Part shown: piece after piece, positions 33,496 through 43,797 of the stretch
How positions within the stretch are numbered: the stretch's first letter is position 1
Layout: every line of letters begins with the position of its first letter
NCBI GenBank assembly: GCA_001599295.1
Contig: BCGN01000001.1
Location: 744,001 to 808,000 of the forward strand
Length of the DNA stretch: 64,000 nt
DNA from: Sporopachydermia quercuum
Taxonomy: Eukaryota > Ascomycota > Sporopachydermiomycetes > Sporopachydermiales > Sporopachydermiaceae
Reading direction: 5' to 3'
The notes under the pieces: model-generated
Database searches by the model: none
Told to the model about the DNA's origin: nothing
The model's input: only the letters and a program-made list of their open reading frames with translations
Translations under genes and position numbers: made by a program

Positions 33496-36303
33496 TTAAG
33501 TTCTTTGATGGAGTCTCGCTGCTTTGAATCTGCTGATCTTGATTTGATCAGCATTTTCGTCGATAGGAACAAATTCTTTCTCTTCGTCTGTTTTCTTAAA
33601 TCCTCCTGTCTCTGCAAGCATTCTTTCTCGTAATCTATGATATTCAACCGCAACAGACTTCCGCAATATATATGGGTCTAATTCATCAACTTCTGGCGGG
33701 ATTAAATTATCTTCTATTTCATTTTCTATGACTTCTGAAATCACGCTAATTTTCTCTGCTACTTTTATTTCATCTGCACCTGTTGTCCATATTTCTTCCT
33801 CCTTTTCTTCATCCTTTGTCATTTCAAGGTACTCATCTGCTTGATTCATCATTTCTTCTACAGAGTCAATTACTCTTTCACCAGGATCGATATCATCATC
33901 ATAAACTCCAAGAGTATAAGCTTGAGCCATTAAATCCATGTCATCATTCATACAGCTAAAATCTGCTTGCACAGTAGGATATTCAGTCTTTTCATTGGCA
34001 TTACTATCTCTAGATCGGCTGGTTCGTTGTACATTTATTTTGGGGATGGAGATAGAGTCAGCATGGTCCAAATGTTCGCTCGCCGTCCCATTGATAATGT
34101 CTTGGTTAACACTCTGATGATCTCTATCATCGGCTTCTCCTTGCTTTTGTTGTTTTTCAGGCTGTGGTTCATTTTCGTTATTCATGCATTGAGCTTTGAA
34201 GCGTAATACTTTTGATTTAACACCTGTCGTGTCAGATGAAATGATTAGTGTCTTTTCAACAATAGGCTCCATATTAACGATTTCTAGTGGCTTTGACAGA
34301 GAATGGAGATCACTAGGTGGTCGGATAGTAACAGCATGATTCTCCTCCAGCTGTGCTTTGAACCTCGACATCCTTCTTGGCATCTCAGTAATAGTAGTGT
34401 CCATAGGTGTTGATTTTGATATTGGTTGAAAATCAGCTGACTCTCTAATAGAAAAAGCCACTGGGTTCTCAACTAGCTTTGATGGCCTCTCATATTCAGC
34501 TGATTCACCAACAATACCAGTAACAACACCATCAGCATCAGGGCCAAAACATTCTTTTGTGGTAGACTTCAAAGATTCTGGCCGCGAAAAATGATTCCTA
34601 CGTGATTCCTGCAGCCTTGATCTGAAAACTGAAACTTTCCTATAATCTTCATCTTCGGATTCTCCATCGCCCTCATAATATTCGGGTTCTTCGATTTCCT
34701 TAATCTCTAATGATCCACTGAAATGGACTTTCCTACTTGTATTGTCTTTAGTAGTAATCTTTGAGGACTTAGAAATAAGACTGCTTTTCATCCCTGCTGT
34801 CTCAGTTGATTTTTCCTCGTTTTCTCCGTTATTATTATCTTCAACTTCGTCACTGGGAATAGATTGTTCCGTTATATATACAGGATCAATGACTCGGTTT
34901 CCTTTCTTCTGAGCAATTTTTTGTCTCATTTCTCTGATCTGTTCCCAAAAATGATCAGCTGCCCGTGACCTATTAGGCAACATAGTAGCTTTGGAAACAG
35001 TTTGTTCTACTACATCTTCATTTATATCGTTTTCAATATTAGCAAAATTATATTCTTCATCGGAATCGCTTATGTTTAGTTGAGCATTGAACCTTTCAAA
35101 GTCAAACTCTAAATCTTCTTCGTTATTAGCGACATCGTCAATCGTCTTTTCATTAGCAGCATTATCGCTATCTTCATCATTATTATCATCGTCTTCATCA
35201 TTACAGAAGTCCTCAGCTATCATTTCTAGTTGTAATAAGTCATCTTTACGAAGATCAAGGCTTGAATCTGGGTATAGTGGATTTTGAAAGGTGTGTTCAT
35301 CTACTATTACATTTTCTCCTCCTTCTTGTTCAAGGAGTTCTTCTACTGCTTCCTCTTTTTGAATATCACTTGGTTGTTCTCTGATAGCACTAGTGGTATG
35401 TTCTTCAGTAGCATTTTCCTTTTTCTGTTCCTTGGTTCCCAATTCATTAAATTCACTAAAAGTATCTCTCTCAAAAGTGTCCCTAGTTACCAAATTCGAA
35501 GGACCTCCTATCCTGGGTATTGGATGAGTGTCATCGGCGAGGGAACCGTTCTTGAGAGGTGTTGCTTCATTAGGTTCACTATATTTTGCTGTTTCCTCTT
35601 TTTCGTTTTGAGTTTCCTCCATAATCTCTATTTTGGGTTTAAGAGCTCGTGCTTCAGAATGAATGCTCTGAGGCTCAGTTTCCGACACCTGCTCTTCTGG
35701 TATATTACTCTTCTTTGCACTAGAATTCTGACTTCTCTCGGGTAAAATAGAATCGAGTTTATCTTCACCCTCCGTAAACTTGTGGATGAAAGATGCAATT
35801 TTTGAAGGTTTCTGAGGGACAACCGAAGAGCTTATAACATTTCCATCATCATCAAGTTCTTCACGAATATCCATCAATGGGAATCCTTCACTTTCATCTC
35901 CCTCTGCAGCCTGTTGATCTTCTTCTAAACTGTCTAATTCTCTCAACGTACTTTCTGAAAGCTCTTTTTGACCTTTTAGTGAATCCAAAGTTGATTGAAT
36001 GAATTTCAATCTTTCCTCAATTATCTCTATTACTTTTGTCGGTGCTATTTCCGAAGTATTCTGAATTTCTAACAGAGCAGAGAACTTGCTAACATCGACT
36101 CGAATTGCTTCACCTAATTTATTCAAGTTCACATTCTTGTCCATGCTTAGGCCAAAAGCTACTAAAATACGAGTTTTCAAAAGCTCATATTTATTTTGAT
36201 GATCCATGAATTCTCCTGTTCTACTATTGATCTCTTCCAAGTTTGACCTAAGTCTAACCTTGATATTATTGAACGGATCACTTGATTCATCTTGGGTACT
36301 CAT
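33496..36303 (-). CDS. BUD27: unconventional prefoldin, URI1 homologue
   Basis: Cytoplasmic prefoldin-like factor that binds Rpb5 and helps assemble RNA polymerases before nuclear import. It is also linked to TOR-dependent translation and bud-site choice. The 935-aa protein has an N-terminal alpha-prefoldin coiled coil (about residues 1-120), then the near-invariant URI motif MDIREELDDDGNVISSSV, which matches yeast Bud27 almost residue for residue. A long acidic, low-complexity middle follows, with a KVHFSGSLEIKEIEE segment like the yeast QVGFASSLEIHEVE. The end has the family blocks AQAYTLGVYDDD, RKSVAVEYHRLRERM and DQIKISRFKAARLH. It is somewhat longer than the S. cerevisiae protein (about 800 aa). 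Confidence 0.93.
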   Translation of the reverse strand: MSTQDESSDPFNNIKVRLRSNLEEINSRTGEFMDHQNKYELLKTRILVAFGLSMDKNVNLNKLGEAIRVDVSKFSALLEIQNTSEIAPTKVIEIIEERLKFIQSTLDSLKGQKELSESTLRELDSLEEDQQAAEGDESEGFPLMDIREELDDDGNVISSSVVPQKPSKIASFIHKFTEGEDKLDSILPERSQNSSAKKSNIPEEQVSETEPQSIHSEARALKPKIEIMEETQNEKEETAKYSEPNEATPLKNGSLADDTHPIPRIGGPSNLVTRDTFERDTFSEFNELGTKEQKKENATEEHTTSAIREQPSDIQKEEAVEELLEQEGGENVIVDEHTFQNPLYPDSSLDLRKDDLLQLEMIAEDFCNDEDDDNNDEDSDNAANEKTIDDVANNEEDLEFDFERFNAQLNISDSDEEYNFANIENDINEDVVEQTVSKATMLPNRSRAADHFWEQIREMRQKIAQKKGNRVIDPVYITEQSIPSDEVEDNNNGENEEKSTETAGMKSSLISKSSKITTKDNTSRKVHFSGSLEIKEIEEPEYYEGDGESEDEDYRKVSVFRSRLQESRRNHFSRPESLKSTTKECFGPDADGVVTGIVGESAEYERPSKLVENPVAFSIRESADFQPISKSTPMDTTITEMPRRMSRFKAQLEENHAVTIRPPSDLHSLSKPLEIVNMEPIVEKTLIISSDTTGVKSKVLRFKAQCMNNENEPQPEKQQKQGEADDRDHQSVNQDIINGTASEHLDHADSISIPKINVQRTSRSRDSNANEKTEYPTVQADFSCMNDDMDLMAQAYTLGVYDDDIDPGERVIDSVEEMMNQADEYLEMTKDEEKEEEIWTTGADEIKVAEKISVISEVIENEIEDNLIPPEVDELDPYILRKSVAVEYHRLRERMLAETGGFKKTDEEKEFVPIDENADQIKISRFKAARLHQRT

Positions 36304-37001
36304 TATAAATCATACAATCAATTAAACACACCAATTTCCTTTCCAGGTACCTCAAAATCCAAGTTTCCTTCTTTTTGGTTATATGAATCTCTACTATTTC
36401 TTTATACTTTCAACAAGAACAAGTCACACTTCTATCTTTCCCTCAAAGTGTACATATAGAAAGAATACTTTTTTACCTTTCGCTATGGCATATGAAAATT
36501 GTTAAAAAATGGGGGGGTTCAGAAGATAGTAACTAATGTCTTAAGAACTGCTTCTCCTATAGGAATGAATGAAGGCTTCTTCAACGAGAATACGTCAATT
36601 ATAATAAATTAACTAAATAAAGGAAGAATTTTAAGTATTATTACTTATTTCTGTACTTCAAGTAAGAATTGTATAATGAATTCAAACAGGAAATCCATTT
36701 ATCCTCAACAGAACACGTCCTCTTTACTACCATAAGAACATTGCATCTCATCATGATTGGCATATTATGTCTCATGTCAGGTGTTTTGCCACTTGTTTGG
36801 GTTACTCAAGTTGGAAATTGACTTTTTGCCTTAATAAGCAAATACAATACATTAAATTTACAGGAGCAAAGTATCTCCTGTTTAATAAGCAACTATCAAT
36901 TATAGATACATGATAGTTGAGGGTTTGACGGTTTGATTGGTATTAAAGAAGTTTGAGAAGTTTATTAAATATCAAAAGCAGGAAGAGCGCTATGGTTCAA
37001 A
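36304..37001. other. divergent intergenic region between BUD27 and RBL2
   Basis: Holds both promoters. It has a run of seven G at about 36,511-36,517, rare in this AT-rich window. A short upstream ATG frame at 36,992-37,015 overlaps the RBL2 start. Confidence 0.5.
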
Positions 37002-37506
37002 ATGGCCCCATCTGAATTGCAAATTAAAACGTCAGTTGTGTCACGACTGATAAAAGAGGAAAAGTATTATCACGAAGAAGTGAAGGAACATGAAGAATCA
37101 ATTGAATCTATGAAAAAGAATAATGCGGACGAGTATGAAATCAAGAAAATGGTATGTTATCCTAGAAGTTTATATTCATTGGGGTTGTATGTAATATTTG
37201 GAGTTGTTATTAACAAGATTGCAATTTGAAGATTGAAGTGTTAGAGGACACTAAGAAAATGATCCCGGAGTTAAGGAAAAAGATCAAGACTGCAGCTGAA
37301 GGACTGCAAACCGCAATTGTAAGTATATCTAAGCTTTTTGATGGAACGGTATTTCATTGTTTTTAGTTCTATCATGGCAGTATCTGGTTCATCGAGAGTT
37401 ATAGACTGATACTAACTTGCCGGTTTATAAGATTAGTACAACTGAGGACACCACTGAAGCTAAGAGTGTTCTTGCTCAAGCAGAACCTTTTCTCAATGGC
37501 ATATAA
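37002..37506 (+). CDS. RBL2: tubulin-specific chaperone A (cofactor A)
   Basis: Binds beta-tubulin during heterodimer assembly and protects cells from excess free beta-tubulin. Three exons: 37002-37151, 37232-37318 and 37432-37506. The introns are 80 and 113 nt, donors GTATGT and GTAAGT, branch sites ATTAAC and TACTAAC. The 103-aa product (yeast: 106) starts MAPSELQIKTSVVSRLIKEE. The joint DEYEIKKM-IEVLEDTKKMIP lines up without gaps with yeast DPYDLKKQEEVLDDTKRLLP. It is all helical, as expected for this family. An upstream ATG ten bases before the start, in another frame, encodes MVQNGPI and stops inside the gene, so start choice may depend on leaky scanning. Confidence 0.95.
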
Positions 37507-37618
37507 TCTGCGATTTTCATGTGAATATTATTAGTCCGAGTCTTCTTATGTAAAATAGGAGGAATTATGTTCAATCTATGTCTTATATGATTTATCACTG
37601 TTTTCTTTTGAGAGCCTG

Positions 37619-38653
37619 TCACCTTTTAACTGTTGTATTATGTTCCTCTTCCCATTCTTTCAAGGCGTCTTCCCATTCAGTTTCTGGATCGACTGGTTTC
37701 TTCTGCTTTTCGTATTCCTCAATTTCTTGACCTTCTCGTTCATCTCTTGCTTTTTCATATGCTTCTTTATTTTCAATCCATCGCTCCTGTATGTCAATTG
37801 CTTGATTAAGGTAGCCTCCTTGTCTAGTAACCTCAGTCCAAATACTATCACCACCTATTTCGCTAGTCCCAAATGTATAGCCATTTGATTTATCTATAAC
37901 TGCGAGCAAAGAAATCATAGATTGTTTATCCTCGACAGCTAAAACTTCGTAACTAACTAGTCCAAAACTTGATACGACATCTGCTATTGCTTCTGTCAAT
38001 TTAGCATATTTCTTCCCTAAAGCAGACTTCTGCTCATTCTCTATCGCCGGCTGTAAATATGACAAATCCTGCACCTCTGTATAAAAATCAAGATTAAATT
38101 CAAGTTTGCCATAGTTACTAAGCAAATCAATTTTGCTTAGTACATTAACACATGGTAGTTCAAAATGCAACATAGATCTAAGAGTCAAAAGAAGTACTGA
38201 GATATACTGTGATGGAGAAGTGATATAGTAAGAATCCACAAGACTCACAATGCAAAACCTGTAATCAAGCTCTTTCTGTAGTTTCCTGAAAATAACTTGT
38301 AAGCTTCCATGATGTGTAAAAAGTTCAACCTGGCCAGGACAATCTATTAGTAAGTACTCCTGCTTGCCTAACTTTCGTACTTCATTTATTAGTTCATTTG
38401 ACAATTCTTCTATTTCTTCTACAGCGTACATTATAGCACCATTAGGACCAAGATTTTGTTCCTCCATTACTTCCTCAAGAGTTATATAGTCTCTTATATC
38501 AATAGCCACTGGATAATTCAAATTATCGTTAGCAGGGTCCAAATTGATTATTGATGCCTTCCTACCTATGGCTGATAAGAATTGGAACATTCCGTAGCAG
38601 TACGTTGATTTTCCAGCCCCAGGGGGGCCAATAACAATTTGTCCAAATGACAT
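37619..38653 (-). CDS. GPN2: GPN-loop GTPase 2
   Basis: Small GTPase that works with GPN1 and GPN3 in assembly and nuclear import of RNA polymerase II and III. At 344 aa it equals the yeast length (347). The P-loop is GPPGAGKST (residues 9-17), the GPN signature is LGPNGAIMY (GPN at 69-71), and other blocks are LLIDCPGQVELFTHHGSL, SPSQYISVLLLTLRSM and NVLSKIDLL. The C-terminal ETEWEDALKEWEEEHN matches yeast EDEWENALKEWEEKQ. It converges with RBL2 at 112 bp. A 15-bp hairpin sequence lies about 135 bp upstream of its ATG. Confidence 0.96.
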   Translation of the reverse strand: MSFGQIVIGPPGAGKSTYCYGMFQFLSAIGRKASIINLDPANDNLNYPVAIDIRDYITLEEVMEEQNLGPNGAIMYAVEEIEELSNELINEVRKLGKQEYLLIDCPGQVELFTHHGSLQVIFRKLQKELDYRFCIVSLVDSYYITSPSQYISVLLLTLRSMLHFELPCVNVLSKIDLLSNYGKLEFNLDFYTEVQDLSYLQPAIENEQKSALGKKYAKLTEAIADVVSSFGLVSYEVLAVEDKQSMISLLAVIDKSNGYTFGTSEIGGDSIWTEVTRQGGYLNQAIDIQERWIENKEAYEKARDEREGQEIEEYEKQKKPVDPETEWEDALKEWEEEHNTTVKR

Positions 38654-39080
38654 TTTATCAGTAAATACTGTACAATAAAATACAAAAGACAGAAAAAAGA
38701 ATTGCCGAGGATATTATTACATTATCGCAATAATGATAAGGAAGAGAAAGTCGAAAAAATGCTCATATAAGAAGATTCTTATATTGAAGCAATAATAGCG
38801 GAAAATATATGTTTTGTACAGTTTCCGCTATTATTGTTTGTAACCTCTCACTTTCAAGAGGAATGTAATGTTATTAACTATCAGATAAATATGTGGATGA
38901 GTATACTGATAATTTAATAATGACCATAATGATGAAATACGATATATTCATGTAAATAGATCCATTTATATAACAATAATTTTAGAAAATTACTTATATT
39001 ATTCCCGTCTTTGGTTCCTTGATCCTTGCCCAATTTTGCTATGTATACATATATCTCTACTCGAACGTCTAGTTCTAGAG
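38654..39080. other. intergenic, GPN2 promoter and OPY2 3' flank
   Basis: Same-strand spacer carrying two adjacent inverted repeats (listed separately). No gene seen. Confidence 0.5.
38765..38836. repeat. two adjacent inverted repeats (9-bp and 15-bp arms)
   Basis: The first is ATATAAGAA-GA-TTCTTATAT at 38,765-38,784. The second has perfect arms CAATAATAGCGGAAA (38,790-38,804) and TTTCCGCTATTATTG (38,822-38,836) around a 17-nt loop. The longer one is the strongest simple hairpin I saw in the window. It lies between the end of OPY2 and the start of GPN2. It could be a short miniature inverted-repeat element, a palindromic regulatory site or an RNA hairpin. Confidence 0.88.
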
Positions 39081-40223
39081 CTATTTTAAAGAATTCTCAT
39101 CCGTAAAAGGATTCAGACTTTCCTGTGAACGGGCTTTAGTAGTTGGGTCATACTCTAAATCAAGAAGCACACTTCCAGCTGAGCTGAAAGTGGAGGCTCT
39201 GGTTTTGGTATCAACTGTTGAGTCAACGTCATTTGAACTAGGCTGCTCTGATTGATTGGGCACGTTATACTTACTAGCTTTGGAAATCATAGTAGGAACA
39301 CCATCATTTTCGTGAACACTATAAGCATCTATGTCCTCCAGAGTTAAATCAAAGTTTGACTCAGAAGTTGAAACTGTTGATACTGACCGTTTGTCAGCTA
39401 AGCTGACTAATCTAGCATTTGCTCTAACTGCTGTCATTAAAGAAGGCTGAAGGACTGCTGATCCTCTCGAAGCTACTGATAAACGAGATTGATCCTCTGA
39501 ATCGTCATCACTAGAATAGTTATTGTCAACGGCAAATGAAACCTGTCTCTTGTATGATTTTTGGAATTTGCTAGCTCGAATAGTCACACCAGGAATATAT
39601 GCAATGGGAAGAATATTTGATGCTCTTGACCATATTGTTGATGCAGTGTTAGAAAATGTGGATTCTCGTGATGAAAGAGCTATTCTAGAGCCAGTTATGT
39701 TGGCATTATATCTCGTATTTCTGGCAGTCGTATGCATCTTTTCTAAATCTGCTAACCTCTCATCCCCATTGTTTGAACCACTCATCTCATATTCAGCTGC
39801 TTGTCTTAATTTCCTTTCTAATCGCAATCTTCCTCTTGGTGATTTGATACTATAGAAGTATTTCCATATAAGAATACTCAGCGTCAGTCCCAAAACTACT
39901 ATACCAGCTACCAGGCCTCCAGCAATTGGCCCCACATTGTTTGGTTCTCCCGTGTCGACAGAAGTAGTTGAAGACGAAGTTGACTTCAGTTTTACGCAAA
40001 ATGTAGTGGGACATTCCGTACAAGTTTGAAGCGTCATTGAACAATATTCATCCTCTGCACATGATGGACATGGTGGAACCTCCCCACACGACACGCAACC
40101 AGAGGAAGTATCTTCTCGGGCAAAAATATCTATTGTCCATGTTAGTATTTAGATGTAATAGTGATAATAGTTCATAAGCCTCAGAAGTTCAAAAACCACA
40201 CCAAAAGACATACTATAATCCAT
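39081..40223 (-). CDS. OPY2: membrane anchor of the HOG and filamentous MAPK pathways
   Basis: Plasma-membrane protein that docks Ste50, and so Ste11, next to osmosensors. Two exons: a 10-nt first exon (40223-40214, encoding MDY and one base) and 40129-39081. The 84-nt intron has donor GTATGT and branch site TACTAAC, and ends AATAG. The joined 352-aa protein begins MDYNIFAREDTSSGCVSCGE. It has the Cys-rich Opy2 extracellular motif (CVSC..VPPCPSCAEDEYC....QTCTECPTTFC), one membrane segment at about residues 71-94 (GPIAGGLVAGIVVLGLTLSI, then LIWKY), a basic stop-transfer patch, and a Ser-rich cytoplasmic tail with acidic patches that suit Ste50 binding. There is no classical cleaved signal peptide. 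Confidence 0.88.
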
Positions 40224-41098
40224 TATGTTAAAATTGCTTGCACTTATTATTTTTTGTCCTTGATATACAGTAAACACAACGCGATGTCTCGGTCAAAAAA
40301 TGCGTAATCCTTAACATCAGTTGGCTTACAAAAGGAAATATTTAAGTATCCGATCATGCCAATTGACTCGTAGAGTATTAGATCAACATGCAATGATAAC
40401 TACTGATAGTAAAACAAAAGATTTGATCTTCTTGCTATTTCTCAAAATTTCTCCTATCCTGGAACGCAATAAAGTCTGTGTCTTGCCCACATAAAACTTG
40501 GAGCCTGGAACGTTAAAATAAGGTTGCAAAATTAGAGGATAAGGTTGAACTTCAATCTTGGTCTTTCTTGTGTACATGTGTTTTATTTTTAAGATTTTTT
40601 TGAAGTGTTAATGTACTACTTCTTCAGGCTTACTTATTTTGCAAAAAATACCACTTCCACTCAAAACATCATTATTTTTCTCGCGTTTCAGGTTCAGAAT
40701 TTATTTTAGGTTTCTATTTTTAGGAATTGAATAATCTTGCATGAGCTTTACATGATCTTGCAGTAATGGAACTATAATAGATATGGATAATGATGTTCAA
40801 AAGATTGAATTGATATGAAGATAAAACGATGGAAGCATTAAATAAAATAGAAGTTATGGTTCGTTATAAAAAGATAGCTAGCTCATACATCGTCTATCTT
40901 AAAAACCCTCTGTTACCGAAGTTACATCACTACCGATACCCAATTGAAACTCATAAGAGAATTATCATACGAATCATTTATTGTAACTAAAACGAACAAA
41001 GTAAGTAAAGACGACATCTAAATCATTATATCATTAATCATTTCAAATTGACTTCACAGCTCAGAAAAATCTTAAAATTGAAATGAGTTGTCAAACAT
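40224..41098. other. intergenic, OPY2 promoter and ADH 3' flank
   Basis: AT-rich. Contains one small ATG-started open frame on the minus strand (listed separately at low confidence). Nothing else seen. Confidence 0.5.
40383..40577 (-). CDS. possible 64-aa protein with hydrophobic C-terminus
   Basis: An ATG-started frame encoding MYTRKTKIEVQPYPLILQPY and onward, with a basic middle (RSRIGEILRNSKKIK) and a short hydrophobic C-terminus (SFVLLSVVIIAC). This looks like a small tail-anchored or mitochondrial inner-membrane protein, but I recognise no family and the length is within chance for this composition. It lies between OPY2 and the alcohol dehydrogenase on the same strand. Confidence 0.22.
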   Translation of the reverse strand: MYTRKTKIEVQPYPLILQPYFNVPGSKFYVGKTQTLLRSRIGEILRNSKKIKSFVLLSVVIIAC

Positions 41099-42145
41099 CT
41101 ATTTAGAGTTATCAACAACATATCTACCAAGGATTGCACCCTTCTCCATTAATTTGTATACACTTTCAAGTTCAGAAAGGCCAACTATCTTGATTGGAGA
41201 CTTGACTTTTCCTCTAGCAAAGAAATCAATAGCTTCAGCTGAATCAGCTCTGTTACCAACATATGATGCCTTGATGTTAAAAGTCTTGACAACTTGTAAG
41301 AAGACAGATGATTTGACTACGGCACCAGCAGGTAAACCAACCAATACAACATTACCACAAGGTCTAATATATTCACAAGAATTATTAATAGCTGCCTCTG
41401 ACACAGAGACATTAATAGCGGCATGTGGACCGCCATTGGTGATTTCTTGAACTTCCTTTGTTACGTCTTTAGTCTTAGTAAAGTCGACGTAAGCATCAGC
41501 ACCTAATTTCTTAACCAAATCTCCCTTTTCTGAACCACCATCAATACCTAAGACTCTATAGCCCATTGCAACAGCGTATTGGATAGCCAAAGTACCTAAA
41601 CCACCACCAGCACCAGAAATAGCAACCCAGTCACCAGCTTTGATATCGGCTGTCTTCAAAGCCTTGTACACAGTTATACCTGCACATAAAATTGGAGCAA
41701 CTTCTGCTAAATCGCAGGACTTAGGAATCTTTGCAGCATGAATAGCATTAGCAGTAGCATATTGTTGGAAAGAACCATCGTGTGTATAACCAGATAGGAC
41801 AGCATCAGGACAGTTTGGTTCATTGCCGTTTTCACAGAATTCACAACCAAGACATGAACCGTTCAACCATTTGATTCCGGCATAGTCACCAATTTTCCAA
41901 CCTTTAACATTTGCACCAAGAGCCACAACTTCCCCAGCACCTTCGTGTCCACCGACTAATGGAAGTTTAGTGGGAAGAGGCCAATCACCTTTCCATGCAT
42001 GCAAATCAGTGTGGCACACACCAGAATACTTAACATTGATGAGAAGCTCATCAGCTGCAGGAGTTGGAACTGGAATATCTTCATACTTCAATGGCCCGCC
42101 ATTCTCGTAAAATATAACAGCTTTCTGTGTCTTAGGAATTCCCAT
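41099..42145 (-). CDS. ADH1: cytosolic alcohol dehydrogenase, zinc type
   Basis: Interconverts acetaldehyde and ethanol with NAD(H) in fermentation or ethanol use. It has 348 aa from ATG ([20 protein letters not shown]), the same length as yeast Adh1; an upstream in-frame TTG is not a credible start. The catalytic zinc region is [12 protein letters not shown]...GGHEGAG, the structural zinc loop is [15 protein letters not shown], the Rossmann motif is [15 protein letters not shown], and the C-terminus is [13 protein letters not shown]. There is no mitochondrial leader, so it is cytosolic; the symbol stands for the ADH1/ADH2 group. Strongly biased, regular codon use fits high expression. It has a long upstream region (over 1 kb) with heptamer repeats. 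Confidence 0.95.
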   Translation of the reverse strand: MGIPKTQKAVIFYENGGPLKYEDIPVPTPAADELLINVKYSGVCHTDLHAWKGDWPLPTKLPLVGGHEGAGEVVALGANVKGWKIGDYAGIKWLNGSCLGCEFCENGNEPNCPDAVLSGYTHDGSFQQYATANAIHAAKIPKSCDLAEVAPILCAGITVYKALKTADIKAGDWVAISGAGGGLGTLAIQYAVAMGYRVLGIDGGSEKGDLVKKLGADAYVDFTKTKDVTKEVQEITNGGPHAAINVSVSEAAINNSCEYIRPCGNVVLVGLPAGAVVKSSVFLQVVKTFNIKASYVGNRADSAEAIDFFARGKVKSPIKIVGLSELESVYKLMEKGAILGRYVVDNSK

Positions 42146-43320
42146 CTTGCTAGCTTTTTTTTTCAATGATAGTAGTTTAGTAGTGCTGGTTAGCTTATCT
42201 TTTGGTTTTCTATTTTGAATTCAAGTAGAACTTATCTTAATGAGACGTCTTAGTATTCACGTGAGTTTTTTCTTGATTCTGAAAATTGAATAAAAGATCT
42301 ATTCTACCAATTCATTTTTCCACTTTGATAGGTGAATTGTCTTAATATTTATACTTTTACTAGTTCAATGAGGATCAATATAATACCGGTTCTCAATCCT
42401 TGACCAAGCGGGGTATTATTCAATTCAATTGCTTTGACCAACTTTGTTGTACCTTCGAATGAAATTCTGGGGTAAGATGGTTCTATTCACTAACCACTAT
42501 TCTTACACGCTCAAATATCCTCCAGTAATTCATCGGGCATCGGGCATCAGGCATCTGCCGTCGTCTCGTATTCAAAGTAAAGTCATAACGTATCGGCACC
42601 TCAATACTATTCCTTAGTTGACTATTCTTAACATCGTTACGTATTAAGTACGATCTTTTTACTTTCTCGGAGACTCAAACTATATAGCGGCAAACTAGTA
42701 ATATTATTTATATCAATATCACCCCTAAGTGGAAGTTAAAGAGCCATCTTAGTTTGAGTAAGAACCCTAACAGTGAACAGACATGTTCAGAGAAGTGTAC
42801 GGTGAGGTGACAATCTCGCTTGAAATATTCTTATTATCAGGTTTCAAAATATTAACTCTTGGTTGTTCTAACGTAAATGATCAAATCTAGTTCGTAGCTC
42901 TATAGGAATAATGGAGAACCTATTTACGGAGAATAATTATCGTTATTCTTTCCAATTAGTTTTAGACTACTTCAACTGGGCGGTCTCCTAAGATTGAATG
43001 CTACCAAGTCAAATTCGCATAAACTTCAGTATCATTTCTGTCATCAAGTCAATCAATTGAAGATATTCAATGTGACGATGATGTTCAATATATCTGAATA
43101 TCAATATTTGACTGACAAAGCATTGAAGGTAATCATCCTTTTGTGACACCAAGATCGTCATCTCAGCACAAATCTTCTTCCAAATTGCATTGGAGTTTGT
43201 GATTCTTTAAATTAGGGTTTTCGGGCGCCTTCCAATTACGGATTAAAGTTTAGAGAAGCTGCACTTCTCCACATCTCATCATCAATACGGAAGGAAGGAT
43301 CAAGACTAGAGAAGAATTGA
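42146..43320. promoter_or_regulatory. long upstream region of the alcohol dehydrogenase gene
   Basis: No gene seen. At 42,533-42,560 a short tandem repeat of ATCGGGC type (ATCGGGC, ATCGGGC, ATCAGGC, ATCTGCC) lies about 390-415 bp upstream of the ATG. TATA-like stretches (CAATATAATACC, ACTATATAG) occur at about 42,377 and 42,679. Confidence 0.45.
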
Positions 43321-43324
43321 GTTG

Positions 43325-43797
43325 ATTGTCACTAGGGTGGAAATTTGTTTAGGAACTATGATCGAAAGAGAGAAGTTGCCAGAGAGTATACAAGGTGATT
43401 GGATGAAATATTAATTGATGGCTGAAGAAGAAATTGAAAAGCTTATCAACCTTGTTTCCTCCTTAATTAATCAAGGAGATCCGGATACTCTCAAGTCTGG
43501 AAACGAGTAGAACGGTGAAGAGATTGAGGCTGGAAGGCTTATTGTCATGCAATAATCCCTAACTACTGAGACAAGTTGCTTTCGCACAAAATCATCAATC
43601 CCTTAACTATAAATTCTGTATGGAGCTCTGGATGAGGTGATGCTAATCGGAAAAACTCATGAAGGGTTCGTTGAGTCAATTGGGGGTCTCTTATCCACAC
43701 ATTGTTGGATGAATCTGAGGTCAAATCAGCAGCTAGCTAAAATTGCAGTCTTTTTCTACTTGATTGATATTAGTATGTTAGAATGTGTATTTTAGAG
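43325..43797 (+). pseudogene. probable relic of an unidentified gene
   Basis: One plus-strand frame holds about 157 codons with only a handful of stops and protein-like pieces throughout: MIEREKLPESIQGDWMKY, MAEEEIEKLINLVSSLINQG followed by DPDTLKSGNE, NGEEIEAGRLIVMQ, and GALDEVMLIGKTHEGFVESI with about 35 more residues. About ten stops would be expected by chance. I do not recognise the protein and no intron pattern removes the stops. It lies in the 2.2-kb gap before the coiled-coil gene, on the same strand. Confidence 0.35.
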
